Shown: positions 19,043 to 29,199 of the stretch, piece by piece
Position numbering within the stretch: the first letter of the stretch is position 1
Layout of the letters: each line of letters begins with the position of its first letter
Assembly: GCF_900698965.1 (NCBI RefSeq)
Contig: NZ_LR217725.1
Span: forward strand, 558,001 to 622,000
Source: Erwinia_E haradaeae_A
GTDB lineage: Bacteria; Pseudomonadota; Gammaproteobacteria; Enterobacterales; Enterobacteriaceae
DNA: 64,000 nucleotides
Direction of reading: 5' to 3'
The notes under the pieces: generated by a model
The model's database searches: none
Told to the model about the DNA's origin: nothing
Seen by the model: the letters and a program-made list of their open reading frames with translations, nothing else
Position numbers and translations under genes: made by a program

Positions 19043-20014
19043 ATGCTAACCATACCACCTTATTGGTACTTTTTTAATCGCACCCAATGGGCGGAATTAC
19101 GTAATATAGTTCCAACAACCCTAGACAAGAGTAAACTTATGTGTTTACCAGGGATAAACCAGGATCTTTCGATGCAAGAAGTGACAGAGATTTATCTTCC
19201 ACTTGCTCGGCTAATAAATTGCTATATAACTTCTAATTCACAACGTACAGAAGTGTTCAAGCCATGTCTTGGGGAAAAGAGTAAGAAAATTCCTTATATC
19301 ATAAGTATCGCTGGTAGCGTTGCAGTAGGTAAAAGCACTATAGCTCGTGTATTACAGAAACTGTTAAAGCTCTGGCCAGAGTATCAGTGCGTTGAATTGA
19401 TCACAACTGATGGGTTTTTATACCCAAATGCGATCCTTATCGCACGCGGATTGATGCAAGAAAAAGGTTTTCCGTCCTCCTATGATATCAATAGTTTAGT
19501 AAAATTTGTTGCAGATCTAAAATCAGGTGTTTCACAGGTGAAGGCACCAGTTTATTCTCATGTAATATATGATATTATTCCATCATATCATCAAACTATC
19601 CAAGATCCGGATATTCTTATACTGGAAGGTTTAAACGTTTTACAATGTGGTACGGATACCGCTTATAACCATCATGATATTTTTATATCAGATTTTGTGG
19701 ATTTTTCAATCTATATTGATGCGCCACATGAGTTACTAAAAGACTGGTATACTAGTCGTTTTCTCAAGTTGTGCCACCACGCTTCTTTTAATCCATCCTC
19801 TTTTTTCCATGATTATGCCAAATTATCATCTAAAGAGGCCAGATCAATTGCTAGTAACATATGGAATGAGATAAATTATAGAAATTTACAAGAAAATATC
19901 TTACCAACACGAGAACGCGCCACTTTAATTATGACTAAAGCCTATAATCATTCCATCTCTTTAGTAAAATTAAAAAAAGAAACACACCAGGCAAACAAAC
20001 TGATATATTCCTAA
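19043..20014 (+). CDS. coaA: Pantothenate kinase CoaA (type I)
   Basis: CoaA phosphorylates pantothenate, the committed step of coenzyme A synthesis. The product is 323 residues (316 in E. coli). The P-loop GSVAVGKST is at about residues 98-106. The conserved ELITTDGF, YSHVIYDI and ILEGLNVLQ segments and the late LPTRERA motif are all present. The ATG start is reasonable: LTIPPYWYFFNRTQWAEL aligns with the E. coli N-terminus (PYLQFDRNQW). The C-terminus carries a few extra residues ending in LIYS. It stands alone; E. coli places birA before and a tRNA group after it, none of which I can see here. It implies that pantothenate is either made elsewhere on the chromosome or taken from the host. 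Confidence 0.96.
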   Translation: MLTIPPYWYFFNRTQWAELRNIVPTTLDKSKLMCLPGINQDLSMQEVTEIYLPLARLINCYITSNSQRTEVFKPCLGEKSKKIPYIISIAGSVAVGKSTIARVLQKLLKLWPEYQCVELITTDGFLYPNAILIARGLMQEKGFPSSYDINSLVKFVADLKSGVSQVKAPVYSHVIYDIIPSYHQTIQDPDILILEGLNVLQCGTDTAYNHHDIFISDFVDFSIYIDAPHELLKDWYTSRFLKLCHHASFNPSSFFHDYAKLSSKEARSIASNIWNEINYRNLQENILPTRERATLIMTKAYNHSISLVKLKKETHQANKLIYS

Positions 20015-20839
20015 TATATTCCTAAATAGATTATAAGCGATTTAACGTTTGAAATCTATTTTTACGAAAAATATTTAACATGTATGACGTGAATCAAGAC
20101 AGCATGTGCAGAATAATTAGAGAATATTTACTAAACTAATTAAATGATCTGTAGTTAGCTATATAGCCAATAAGCAGTTTCATTCGGTCTGTCTACAAGC
20201 ATCAATGCTAAGAATATGACCTTTATGATCTGATTTCACATGTTATAAATGAAGTTTAGTCCCTTATATTCCATGCGATACACCGCTTTTCGGTGATAGG
20301 AATGAACTAAAACTGATAGTCATAAGTTAACACATAGTGCACCATCTAATTGTCAAAGAATCTAGCTAACTATATTAGTTTAGCGTAAGATTAAGATAAT
20401 TATAATCAGATGTATTTTTTAAAATGATGCTATTTTTAAAATCAGAAGACTTCTAATACCTAGAGTGTTTTTGAGAAAACACCAAAGTACATATTCTGTT
20501 AATACAGCTCAATAAGATTCGATTAATAATATTGAAAACTATCATTGTATACTACAAAAATGTTCTGATTAATATCCTTAGTAAAAGAATTATTTAAAAT
20601 ATAATAGTATTATTAATCATTATTATAGTATTAGCGCAGATCCTATATAAGGATATAATCCTTTGCAATATAGATATAATTTCGTTCCATGCTAGATATG
20701 ACCTCTAGATATACTGTTAAGTTACTTCATATTATATCTTTTTATGGGACGTGATTAATGTAATCATATCTAATAAAGTTTTTAAGTGATGGTTGTTAAA
20801 AAGAGGATATTTGTCTGTGATTATCATGTGAGGTGCATT
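20015..20839. other. Non-coding region, coaA to rlmK
   Basis: About 0.8 kb. It begins with a short duplication (atattccta) at the coaA stop. A 7-bp hairpin is at 20465-20482. This is where the missing THUMP/RlmL half of a fused rlmKL gene would lie, but no remnant of it can be recognised by eye in any frame. Confidence 0.55.
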
Positions 20840-22003
20840 ATGAAGATCAATAATAGAGTATATAATATACCCTTATTAGACTCTATAACTCAGGAATTGC
20901 CCTATCATAGACAGCAGACAAACACTCAACTCCAATATATTCATGGTATACAGGATTATATACAGATACACAATCAAGCAACAGATAAGAAAAAATACAT
21001 ATTTGTTAATCAGTACTCTATAGAGTACGCTAATCGCCTTAGAAAAAATATTAGAAAACTAGATAAATGGGCTAGACTTCAGGGGATTGAATGCTATCGG
21101 ATCTATGATCGAGACTTACCAGATTACAAAGTTGCAGTGGATCGTTATGCTGATTGGATTGTGATTCATGACTATGAATCACCGATAACTATTCACGAAT
21201 GTACAAAACTTCAGCGGTTATTAGAGATCATCTCTACCACCCTAGAGATACTTCAACAACCAGCAAACAAAGTGGTATTAAAGACTCGCAAAAAACAGAA
21301 AGGAAAAACTCAGCAGTACCAAAAAATAGACACAAATGGTGACTTTTTTGCAGTTACTGAATTTAATGCAAAATTACTAGTGAATTTGACTGATTACATT
21401 GATACTGGGCTTTTCTTAGATCATCGTATTACACGAAAAATACTAGGTAAGCTCAGCAGGGAAAAGGATTTTCTAAACCTATTCGGTTATACTGGTAGCG
21501 CTAGCGTGCATGCTGGCTTAGGGGGAGCCTTAAGCACAACGACCGTTGACATGTCTCGTACATATCTTTCATGGGCCGAGCAAAACATGCGCCTCAACGG
21601 CCTCTCTGGTAATCAACATCTCCTGGTTAAAGCTAATTGCTTCCACTGGATTCGTAGTGCTAAAGAAACATTTGATATAATTTTTGTTAATCCTCCTACT
21701 TTTTCTAATTCGAAAAAAATGAGTAGAAGTTTTGATATACAACGTGATTATTTAGAATTACTTTGGCACTTAAAAAGCTTGTTACGCATACACGGGAAAA
21801 TTATATTTTCTAATAATAAACATGGTTTTAAGATGAATCTTTCTGGCCTGAAAGAAATAGGTATGAGAGCTGTTGAAATTACCGCTAAAACACAACCTAA
21901 AGATTTTTACCATACTCGCTCTATACATAAGTGTTGGATCATAACTCATGCTAATAATGCTAATAATGCTAATAATGCTAATAAAAATTATAGATTTTCA
22001 TAG
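20840..22003 (+). CDS. rlmK: 23S rRNA (guanine-N7) methyltransferase, RlmK half of RlmKL
   Basis: The product corresponds to the C-terminal half of E. coli RlmKL, the domain that makes m7G2069 in 23S rRNA. The landmarks are YANRLRKN at the beginning of the homologous part, RYADWIV, the SAM-binding LNLFGYTGSASVHA, the acidic loop VDMSRTYLSWAE and the catalytic-type VNPPTFSNSKKM, ending near HKCWIITHA. The N-terminal THUMP and RlmL (m2G2445) domains, about 370 residues in E. coli, are absent. I chose the ATG at 20840, preceded by GAGGTG, giving 387 residues; a GTG at 20786 is possible. About 75 residues before YANRLRKN do not obviously match the family. The extreme C-terminus is an alanine-asparagine tail encoded by a 9-base tandem repeat (21950-21985). 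The paralogue RlmI is the main alternative but matches less well. Confidence 0.88.
   Translation: MKINNRVYNIPLLDSITQELPYHRQQTNTQLQYIHGIQDYIQIHNQATDKKKYIFVNQYSIEYANRLRKNIRKLDKWARLQGIECYRIYDRDLPDYKVAVDRYADWIVIHDYESPITIHECTKLQRLLEIISTTLEILQQPANKVVLKTRKKQKGKTQQYQKIDTNGDFFAVTEFNAKLLVNLTDYIDTGLFLDHRITRKILGKLSREKDFLNLFGYTGSASVHAGLGGALSTTTVDMSRTYLSWAEQNMRLNGLSGNQHLLVKANCFHWIRSAKETFDIIFVNPPTFSNSKKMSRSFDIQRDYLELLWHLKSLLRIHGKIIFSNNKHGFKMNLSGLKEIGMRAVEITAKTQPKDFYHTRSIHKCWIITHANNANNANNANKNYRFS
21950..21985 (+). repeat. 9-base tandem repeat inside the rlmK 3' end
   Basis: The unit GCTAATAAT occurs three times perfectly and a fourth time with its last base changed. It is in frame and encodes Ala-Asn-Asn repeats near the C-terminus, after the last residues conserved in the family. 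Slipped-strand duplication is the simplest origin. Confidence 0.85.
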
Positions 22004-23169
22004 GGACCAATATAGTTTTATTAGTGCCTATCACTAAGCATTCCATCCCTGGGTAATCTATTGATACATTTTTTATAATCTGACAAGAAGTGCTTACAAT
22101 TGGACGTGTCTTATATGGACACCCAATAGCTATGCGATCTAGGCTCGAAAATATAACTTCCGGATGCTAAATAATATTTTATATAGAATATTGATATGAT
22201 CTAACTATTAACTGTCTGTTAATGTCATACTCTAGGTGTTTTTTATACAGAGATGATATTTTATAAAATTATTAAGGATTTCTAATAAAAAATTCTAAAA
22301 TATATTAATTATAATATACTCAGTCAGTAACTAAATACAGCTTTTATTATAAAATAACTATTTTTTCAAAAGTACTAGTTGTATTAATTAATAATTATAT
22401 GGATTAACAATCTAATTGTGTAAGTAACTATGCTATTAGATTTTTATGGATTTTTTTATTAGCCTGATAATTACAAGATGATTGTATGTTCTCTGAACAT
22501 TTTATGATGATCTTGAAAAGGATATACCACTCTTTAATATAAACAGGTAAAATCTAAAAGAAACGTTTATTAACAATTCAATATTTATTTTAGATTTTAC
22601 AAGCATTCTCAGTCTCTGATAAGCTTGTGACAGTGGTCTAGAATTGAATGTTATCTAATTAATTTTAAAAAATTCATACAAAACTATCTGAAGCGATCCA
22701 GATAGATCCTGTTGATAGATGCTATCTACAGAAATCTTTAATATATTCGCACTAAGTGTATGTTAAGAGTATCTACTCTAGATAATGCTATAGTTACTAT
22801 AGGTAGTGCTCATGACAAAGATAATTACATCAATGTTTCTCTCATCTTAAACATAAGCAGTTTTTAGATTTTTTATGCTTCAGACGAGAAAAACGATTAC
22901 GAGTTATGTATGTTGGTATGTGGATGCCTTATCCTATGCATGACCAGCAAAGGAGATTAACATGAAATCAATTGTTTAATAATTTTGTTAATCGTATAGT
23001 TGCGGTCAACTTTGTCTTATAGCGCTATCTCTGTTGATTCTCAATCATAGCATATTGAACGTAGGTCATTGACCGTCAAGTAGAGATATATACTTTATTT
23101 AATCAGTGTGCATATAAGCAATAAAATCAACTATAAAATCTATACTTTTAAAGAGTGTTGATGCATGTT
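22004..23169. other. Non-coding region between convergent rlmK and lnt
   Basis: About 1.17 kb, no gene recognised. It contains a 13-bp inverted repeat with a 28-base loop at 22547-22600 and a 10-bp hairpin with one mismatch at 22709-22731. Confidence 0.55.
22547..22600. repeat. Inverted repeat, 13-bp perfect arms, 28-base spacer
   Basis: Arms 22547-22559 (GTAAAATCTAAAA) and 22588-22600 are exact reverse complements. The spacer is AT-rich and unstructured. It lies between two convergent genes, but 540 bases from the nearer stop, so a terminator role is doubtful. Confidence 0.75.
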
Positions 23170-24699
23170 TTAGATATGTACAACAATATAAAATATCCAA
23201 ATAAGAGAAAATAGTAGTACGAGACCCCATACACCTAGGCACCCAAATTGGACATACGGTGTTAATCCAGCGGTCGGTGTTACCTGTGTCATGAGAACTT
23301 TAGATTCGAATTGTGGAATGATATGAGAAATCTTGCCATTGGCATTAATAGTAGCTGTTACACCATTATTTGTAGCATACAATAGTGGTCTGCCTAGCTC
23401 TAGTGCACGCATTTGTGCCATTTGAAGGTGCTGCCATGGACAAGTCGAACCTCCAAACCATGCATCATTGGATAATGTTAGTAAAAAATCAGTGTTTGAT
23501 CGAATGTTATCCCGCATTTTTTGTCCTAATACAACTTCATAGCATAGAGCTGGAGTACAATTATAACCTGCTACTTGTAACTGAGGCTGAATATATTCCC
23601 CCTGGCTAAATTCAGACAGTGATAAGTTAAAAAACGGTATAACAAATTGTAACAGAGCTTTTAAAGGAAGATATTCACCAAAAGGTACTAAATGGTTCTT
23701 CTGATAATGATTTCTAGTGCAGTAATGATAAGGGGTTTTATTACCTATTACAATTATCGTATTATAAACATCATAGCGATTTTTTTCAAAACGAGAATCT
23801 AGAATCCCAGTAACTAAAGTGGTTCCAGACATTCGTAGATTTTTATCACTGGATCGCAGAAAACATTGTTGATTAGATTCGAAATCTGGCAGAGCGGATT
23901 CAGGCCAGATAATAATTGATACTTTTCCGACATAGGGCTTACTAAGTCGTATATAAGTTTTCAAAATATTTTCTATCTGATCGGGAGAACAGATAACTGA
24001 TGGAGAAATATTTCCTTGCACTAAAGCGACATCTGCTATGCGATTCTGTAATGGCAGGTACCAAGTTATTTTGCTTAACAATCCAGCCACTAAAAATATC
24101 ACTAGAATTAAGACTATAACAATTACACGATGCTTCAATAGCGCATATACTATTAATCCAGAAATCATCATTAAGGAGAAAGTGATAGCCTCCACCCCCA
24201 TCAATGGAGCTAGACCTTTAAGTGGGCCATTGATCTGACTATAACCGAATTGTAACCAGGGAAACCCAGTGAATACCCAACTACGCAAGAATTCAGTAAT
24301 CTGCCAGATTACTGGGGCTGCTATTGTTAGGCGAAGAAATAACCTTGTTGTACATAGTTTATTTAATAGCGCAATAAACAAAAGAGGATATAAAGCTAAA
24401 TAAGCAGAGAGTAAGCACAAAAGAGAAGCACTCAGTATAAAAGAGACTCCATAAAAAGTGTGCATGCTAATATAAATCCAATGAAGCCCACTACCAAAGA
24501 GACCTAAACCCCATATAAAAGAAATAGCACTAGCCTGCTGCATAGTCCGATTTAACGTTAAACCCTGCAATCCACATAGTGATACAAGCGCAGCCTGCCA
24601 AAAATCGTATGGAGAAAAACTGAGTGTACCGAGAGCACCTGTAAAAAATGCTGCAAATAAACGTAAATACTGATTATGAGAATTTTTCAAGAGTGACAT
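23170..24699 (-). CDS. lnt: Apolipoprotein N-acyltransferase Lnt
   Basis: Lnt transfers a third acyl chain onto the N-terminal cysteine of lipoproteins in the inner membrane, which allows their export to the outer membrane. With the ATG at 24699 the product is 509 residues (512 in E. coli) and the N-terminus lines up residue for residue; a GTG at 24738 would add 13. About seven hydrophobic segments fill the first 220 residues. The nitrilase-like periplasmic domain has the catalytic glutamate in IIWPESALPD, the lysine in QKNHLVPFGE and the cysteine in ALCYEVVLG. One more membrane segment ends the protein. Its substrate class is represented here by bamD. In E. coli the order is ybeY-corC-lnt; here corC is missing from the gap upstream. 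Confidence 0.96.
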   Translation of the reverse strand: MSLLKNSHNQYLRLFAAFFTGALGTLSFSPYDFWQAALVSLCGLQGLTLNRTMQQASAISFIWGLGLFGSGLHWIYISMHTFYGVSFILSASLLCLLSAYLALYPLLFIALLNKLCTTRLFLRLTIAAPVIWQITEFLRSWVFTGFPWLQFGYSQINGPLKGLAPLMGVEAITFSLMMISGLIVYALLKHRVIVIVLILVIFLVAGLLSKITWYLPLQNRIADVALVQGNISPSVICSPDQIENILKTYIRLSKPYVGKVSIIIWPESALPDFESNQQCFLRSSDKNLRMSGTTLVTGILDSRFEKNRYDVYNTIIVIGNKTPYHYCTRNHYQKNHLVPFGEYLPLKALLQFVIPFFNLSLSEFSQGEYIQPQLQVAGYNCTPALCYEVVLGQKMRDNIRSNTDFLLTLSNDAWFGGSTCPWQHLQMAQMRALELGRPLLYATNNGVTATINANGKISHIIPQFESKVLMTQVTPTAGLTPYVQFGCLGVWGLVLLFSLIWIFYIVVHI

Positions 24700-25891
24700 T
24701 TTGAAATAGATATTATCTTGACTTATATTGACGAGCACCCAGCTAATATATTCAGTGCATTGATGGACTATGACATTGGTAATGTCATTACGATTTTAAA
24801 CTCTAATTTAAGTATATATAATATATATTTCAATATCAATTTTTTAAAAAATAGAATATGTCACATACAATAAAATAAAACGACTAACATAATATTCTGT
24901 TAAGTCACAGAATAGAGTAATGATCAGTAAAATTAACAGATGTTTTAAATTTTTATTAAAGGACCTATCTAGCGTATTAGCGCATTTTATTATATAAAGA
25001 ACTATATTTTTTATGATAAATATTGAATATGATCTACATATAATAATAGTATACTACAATAGAGTATGTGCTAAATTTATTAGCATTAGTAACTATATGT
25101 ATCAGCGTCAGACTTATAATAGATAACATTTATTATAATAAATAATATTATCACTATAATATCACTACTGAAATATTCATTTTTTATCCATATTAATAAT
25201 ATATTCATATTTAATGAAATCAGAATAGAAAAAGTAGAATTATTTTGTTATTTATTTTTATCGTATAATGTATATATACAACGACATACTAATACATATA
25301 GCTGAATATTAGCTCTGAATATATAGGCTATAGAAAGATATCTTGCTTATGGGATAATTTTTTGATGCATTTAATATATATTCAAAATATATAACACCAC
25401 AATAATAATATATGACCCTTTTTAAAATTTATTTTTAATATTATATACGTTTATATTTTAATAAAAATTTAGGTACTTTTAATCAATCGTTTTTATCTTA
25501 TTATAAGAGATAAAGGAATTTTTTAATAAAAATCTATGTTTTGACTTCTTTTAGAAATAATTAATTCAATTTAAATTAACATGTGTGATTTAACATGATC
25601 ATAAAACTCAATACTTGTGAGATGTGATTTTTACAATTCTTAACAAGAAGAACTTATTAAATCAGTAATTAAATAAAATTTTTATGAGATTATGACAATA
25701 ATAAACAATCAATTATCTATCCACTAGTTATCAATTTAATATTAAAATTTAGGCATATCCATAATTTTTACTATTTCTGACCGAGTGAGTAATGATAGTA
25801 ATTTCATTACTATAGAGAATATGTGATTGATCACATTTTGAGATATAATAAGTTAAATTTTTCATTTTTATCACTATTTTACCAAAAAGAT
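24700..25891. other. Non-coding region where corC would be expected
   Basis: About 1.2 kb between ybeY and lnt, both on the minus strand. In E. coli corC (ybeX, near 880 bases) fills this place. Nothing here resembles its CBS domains; the sequence is very AT-rich. Hairpins occur at 24893-24914 (8-bp stem), 25795-25813 (8-bp stem, 3-base loop) and 25821-25836 (7-bp palindrome). Confidence 0.55.
25795..25813 (-). terminator. Hairpin after ybeY, possible terminator
   Basis: A perfect 8-bp stem (25795-25802 with 25806-25813), loop TTC, about 80 bases past the ybeY stop on its transcript. A second small palindrome at 25821-25836 lies just before it. No T-run follows, so this is a weak call. Confidence 0.3.
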
Positions 25892-26359
25892 TCATTCTGC
25901 GCTTATAATGTAGGGATCTGGATACCCTAGTAACATGATAATTTTAGTCTCTAACGTTTCCATTTTCTCTGCTGTGTATTGACAGGAATGATTATAACCC
26001 AATAGATGCAGACTCCCATGAATGGTCATATGCGCCCAATGCGCTTCAAGTAATTTTTTCTGTACGCATGCCTCTAACTCAATAATTTGACGACACATCA
26101 CTAAATCACCTAATAAAGGTAGTTTTACATAAGAAGGCACTGTGGAGGGGAAAGAAAGAATATTAGTAGGTTGTTTTTTTTTACAAAATATCCAGTTTAA
26201 TGTACAGATCTCCTGCTCATCTACGAGACGAATAGTAATCTCTTTTGTTTGGTTGTACTCTGGTAGAGCTGCTGACACCCATCGTAAAAAATCAGATTCT
26301 TGAGGTAAACCCTGCAGAATACTACAGGCGATCTGCAGATCTAGAATAATAGAATTCAT
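25892..26359 (-). CDS. ybeY: Endoribonuclease YbeY
   Basis: YbeY is a metal-dependent endoribonuclease needed for 16S rRNA 3' end maturation and ribosome quality control. The product is 155 residues, the same as E. coli. The zinc-binding signature HxxxHxxxxxH appears as HGSLHLLGYNH near residues 114-124. The upstream NILSFPS and GDLVMC stretches are typical of the family. The ATG start is preceded on the minus strand by GAGGAAAAG. In E. coli it lies between ybeZ and corC; here both neighbours are gone and only lnt remains, 1.2 kb downstream. Confidence 0.95.
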   Translation of the reverse strand: MNSIILDLQIACSILQGLPQESDFLRWVSAALPEYNQTKEITIRLVDEQEICTLNWIFCKKKQPTNILSFPSTVPSYVKLPLLGDLVMCRQIIELEACVQKKLLEAHWAHMTIHGSLHLLGYNHSCQYTAEKMETLETKIIMLLGYPDPYIISAE

Positions 26360-27469
26360 AACTTTTCCTCACAATATATTAATATACTTAATGCATGCAA
26401 AGTTATTATTATATTAATGCTCTTATCTGAAAAAAAAGTTATTTTATGCATAATGCTGGCAGCACCCTCATATTATCCATTTTTTTGCATTGTTATCGTA
26501 CTAGTAATGGGATTATGATTTTATATACGCATCGATTATGCATTAACCTTCAATGAGAGTCTTCGTATGAGGATTGTGTTAACAATTATCATCAGAAATA
26601 TGCATAATATCAGATGGTGAGATAAAATCACTAAAAACAGGATTAACAATGATCTTAATCTTATTAATTGAATGGTATAAGTTGATATTTGTAGTAACTT
26701 AAGATTCGCACAGTACGAATATTTGTTTCTAACAAAAGAATCATGATTCATCTAGCAGTTACAAGCTTTTTTCAGTTACAAGATTTTTTCTGGTAATTAT
26801 AATTTTAGATAAATCTACTAAATATATTATATGTATTAATTTAAAAAGTGCTTTCGATAATATATCAAGGATATATAGTTATTATATATAGCATATAGCG
26901 GTCGTTATGAGATTAAACAACTATTACTCAATACCATTGATCACAATATACTATATGCGATGAACACCTGCTATTAGCATAGCTAATATTCATAGCATAG
27001 AAAAAATTCTATTTAGCGTAAAAATTAGTAAAACACTCTTGATACGGTTATCTTAGTAAAGATAAAATATTTTATTAAACATGTAATATTGATTATTTCT
27101 AATTAATACGGTCATAAAAATAATATTTATTATTACCAGAATAATCATTGGGCATGCTATCTACACGTTTTAATTATAATAATAATACTCTATAACTAGT
27201 TAGTTATTACTAGTTAGTTTGAATTTGCATATGCTTGCTTTGTTAAAGAAGTTAATAACTAAAAGAAGTTAATAATTAGTTATATGTGAATTTTGTCAAT
27301 GTTAATTTATTAGAATTCGTTATCATTGTCTTATAAGACATATTTATACAAATATGTTTATAAAAAAATATCTATAATATTATAGAAATAATAGATTAAT
27401 AATAGAAAAATTTATTAAATATTTATAGAAGTTTATAATTTCTGTCCATAATGCGCCAAAGCTAGATAT

Positions 27470-27485
27470 ATAATGATATCATTAT
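27470..27485. repeat. Perfect 16-base palindrome
   Basis: ATAATGATATCATTAT reads the same on both strands, with no loop. It lies 785 bases from hemG and over 1.1 kb from ybeY. No regulatory role can be assigned. Confidence 0.7.
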
Positions 27486-28063
27486 GTAAGAAATCTTTTC
27501 TGAGAAAATTATCTCCGAAAAGAGTGATTATTTAGTATACTTTACTGTATAAGTGCTGCAGTCAAACCAAAAACTTACTGAATCTTAAGATCTGATTTGT
27601 CTTTTAAATTTTTCTTTACTTTTTACTAATACCCTGCGTTATTATTTCCTATAATTACGATAATTTATCTATTAATGCATCATAAATAGATATGTAATCA
27701 AGACATTAATATCCATTGGTGTCTTGAATCAGTTATTAACAGTACTTTTTTGCATTTAAAGATTTTGTATATTTTTACATTGCCCTGTGTTCTCTTGCCA
27801 TGGAGAGACTATCTGATGAATACAGTCCATATGATCTAAGTATTACTTGCTGAGTATATATAGTAAAAGACAATATTTAATTTTTAAAGCCCTAAAAGAA
27901 ATGTTATATTAAAAGTATAATTTTACTATTTAGTATCAATTTATATATAGCTCAAAATTGTAGTCTAACTTGAGTGTTAGATCCCTTTATGATTTACATC
28001 AGTTATTGACACCAGTAAATAAAATTTAATTATTTTCTTCCTAATAATCAAAAGATAAGTAAT

Positions 28064-28098
28064 ATTGGAGATTATGTCACGCATATGAGATCTCCAAT
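28064..28098 (-). terminator. Inverted repeat after hemG, possible terminator
   Basis: Arms ATTGGAGAT (28064-28072) and ATCTCCAAT (28090-28098) match perfectly, with a 17-base loop. It lies 170 bases beyond the hemG stop on the transcribed side. It is more GC-rich than its surroundings. There is no T-run, so the terminator role is only a suggestion. Confidence 0.35.
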
Positions 28099-28268
28099 CT
28101 TTGTATTAACTAGATTCTTAAGAAAGCGCCTAATGTTACGGATTAATATAAAAAATCCGAAAATCATGATTATTGTGGCTTTTTTCTGTACAATATAATA
28201 TACATATTTCATATGTAATGAAAATTACATTTAATCATCATTAATATAACCACTGATATCTAACATTA

Positions 28269-28826
28269 TTAGATTCGAACATAGTTTTTACCGAAAAGTT
28301 TTTTCAGATTTAAAAAATTACTAGCAAAATACTCAACTTGTTGCCAGTTAGTATACTCTATTAATGGTTTACTGCTATCAGTTTCGCCCTGTGTCATGTG
28401 CATGATTATTTTGATCATTAAACGGTTGAAGCAGCTGTAACTAGGATAACGCAATGCGCCAGCAAATACTGCACAGCAATCAGGTTTCCACAACGATCGC
28501 AACAAGAATTTACGAGTATACGGATTGGTTTCTGGTGTGCATTGTTCTGGTTTACGTGCAACAAGGTTTACGGAAAAAAAGCCACTTATAGCCTGATTTA
28601 ATGCATTGTAATTTTTGTTTATAAATCGTTCTAGTAATGGGTGAAAATTACCATAGTAAATCGACGCACCAATCAGGACCCGATCATATTGCAAGAAATT
28701 AATATCACTAATATTTTCTATGTTTTGAGTGCAGCACTCAACCTTCTCTTGTAAAACTCGAGAAATATAATAAGCGATCTTTTTAGTTTGACCATAACGA
28801 CTAGAAAATAAGATCAGGGTTTGCAT
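28269..28826 (-). CDS. hemG: Menaquinone/ubiquinone-dependent protoporphyrinogen IX dehydrogenase HemG
   Basis: HemG oxidises protoporphyrinogen IX to protoporphyrin IX, the next to last step of haem synthesis, passing electrons to quinones. It is a flavodoxin-like protein. With the ATG at 28824-28826 the product is 185 residues (181 in E. coli) and begins MQTLILFSSRYGQTKKIA, the FMN-binding loop. Further landmarks are RVLIGASIYYG, FSVNLVARKPEQCTPETN and GALRYPSYS. The frame stays open upstream for 40 more residues, but that part is outside the family and overlaps a short tandem duplication, so I exclude it. No strong ribosome binding site is visible. It is a lone gene; other haem genes are not in this window. 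Confidence 0.93.
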   Translation of the reverse strand: MQTLILFSSRYGQTKKIAYYISRVLQEKVECCTQNIENISDINFLQYDRVLIGASIYYGNFHPLLERFINKNYNALNQAISGFFSVNLVARKPEQCTPETNPYTRKFLLRSLWKPDCCAVFAGALRYPSYSCFNRLMIKIIMHMTQGETDSSKPLIEYTNWQQVEYFASNFLNLKKLFGKNYVRI

Positions 28827-29155
28827 TTTTTTTGATTTGACTGTTCCTAGATTTTGACTGTTCCTAGATGTTAACACAAATTGCTTAAATTGTATTTTAA
28901 GAATATAATTAGTTAAAATCAAGATTAGATGCTCCATACGTATCAAAGAATTTTCTAATCTTGAGTAGTATGAGCAATATAAAAGGCAATATTATTATTG
29001 CATTGTTCTCTATCATAGGTGTGTTACGATGAAAACATACCTAGTTCTATGTACAAATACAATGAATGGTATATGTAAGATCTAGTTAGGGCTGATCTTT
29101 ATCCATTAACATCCTAAATTTATTGCGTATTATCTTAATATCTTCATTCAACACA

Positions 29156-29199
29156 AATAATTATATATTATAGTTACAATAATTATATATCATAGTTAC
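29156..29199. repeat. 22-base tandem duplication
   Basis: Units 29156-29177 and 29178-29199 differ at one base. Entirely within non-coding DNA between hemG and fruB. Confidence 0.8.

Larger units (their letters stand above)
26360..28268. other. Long non-coding region, ybeY to hemG
   Basis: About 1.9 kb. In E. coli ybeZ and miaB lie upstream of ybeY; neither can be recognised. A 71-codon hydrophobic ORF at 26536-26751 (minus) is probably chance. Inverted repeats: 27470-27485 (16-base palindrome), 27698-27727 (8-bp arms) and 28064-28098 (9-bp arms). Short tandem duplications lie near 27195-27230 and 27246-27280. Confidence 0.6.

Noticed and set aside
25821..25836. Palindrome with TGTGA and TCACA, like a CRP site
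   Set aside because: The half-sites are 4 bases apart instead of 6, and it lies downstream of ybeY rather than before a gene.
26536..26751. A 71-codon hydrophobic ORF on the minus strand, possible small membrane protein
   Set aside because: Leucine/isoleucine-rich ORFs arise easily in AT-rich DNA. There is no clear ribosome binding site, no family resemblance and no operon partner.
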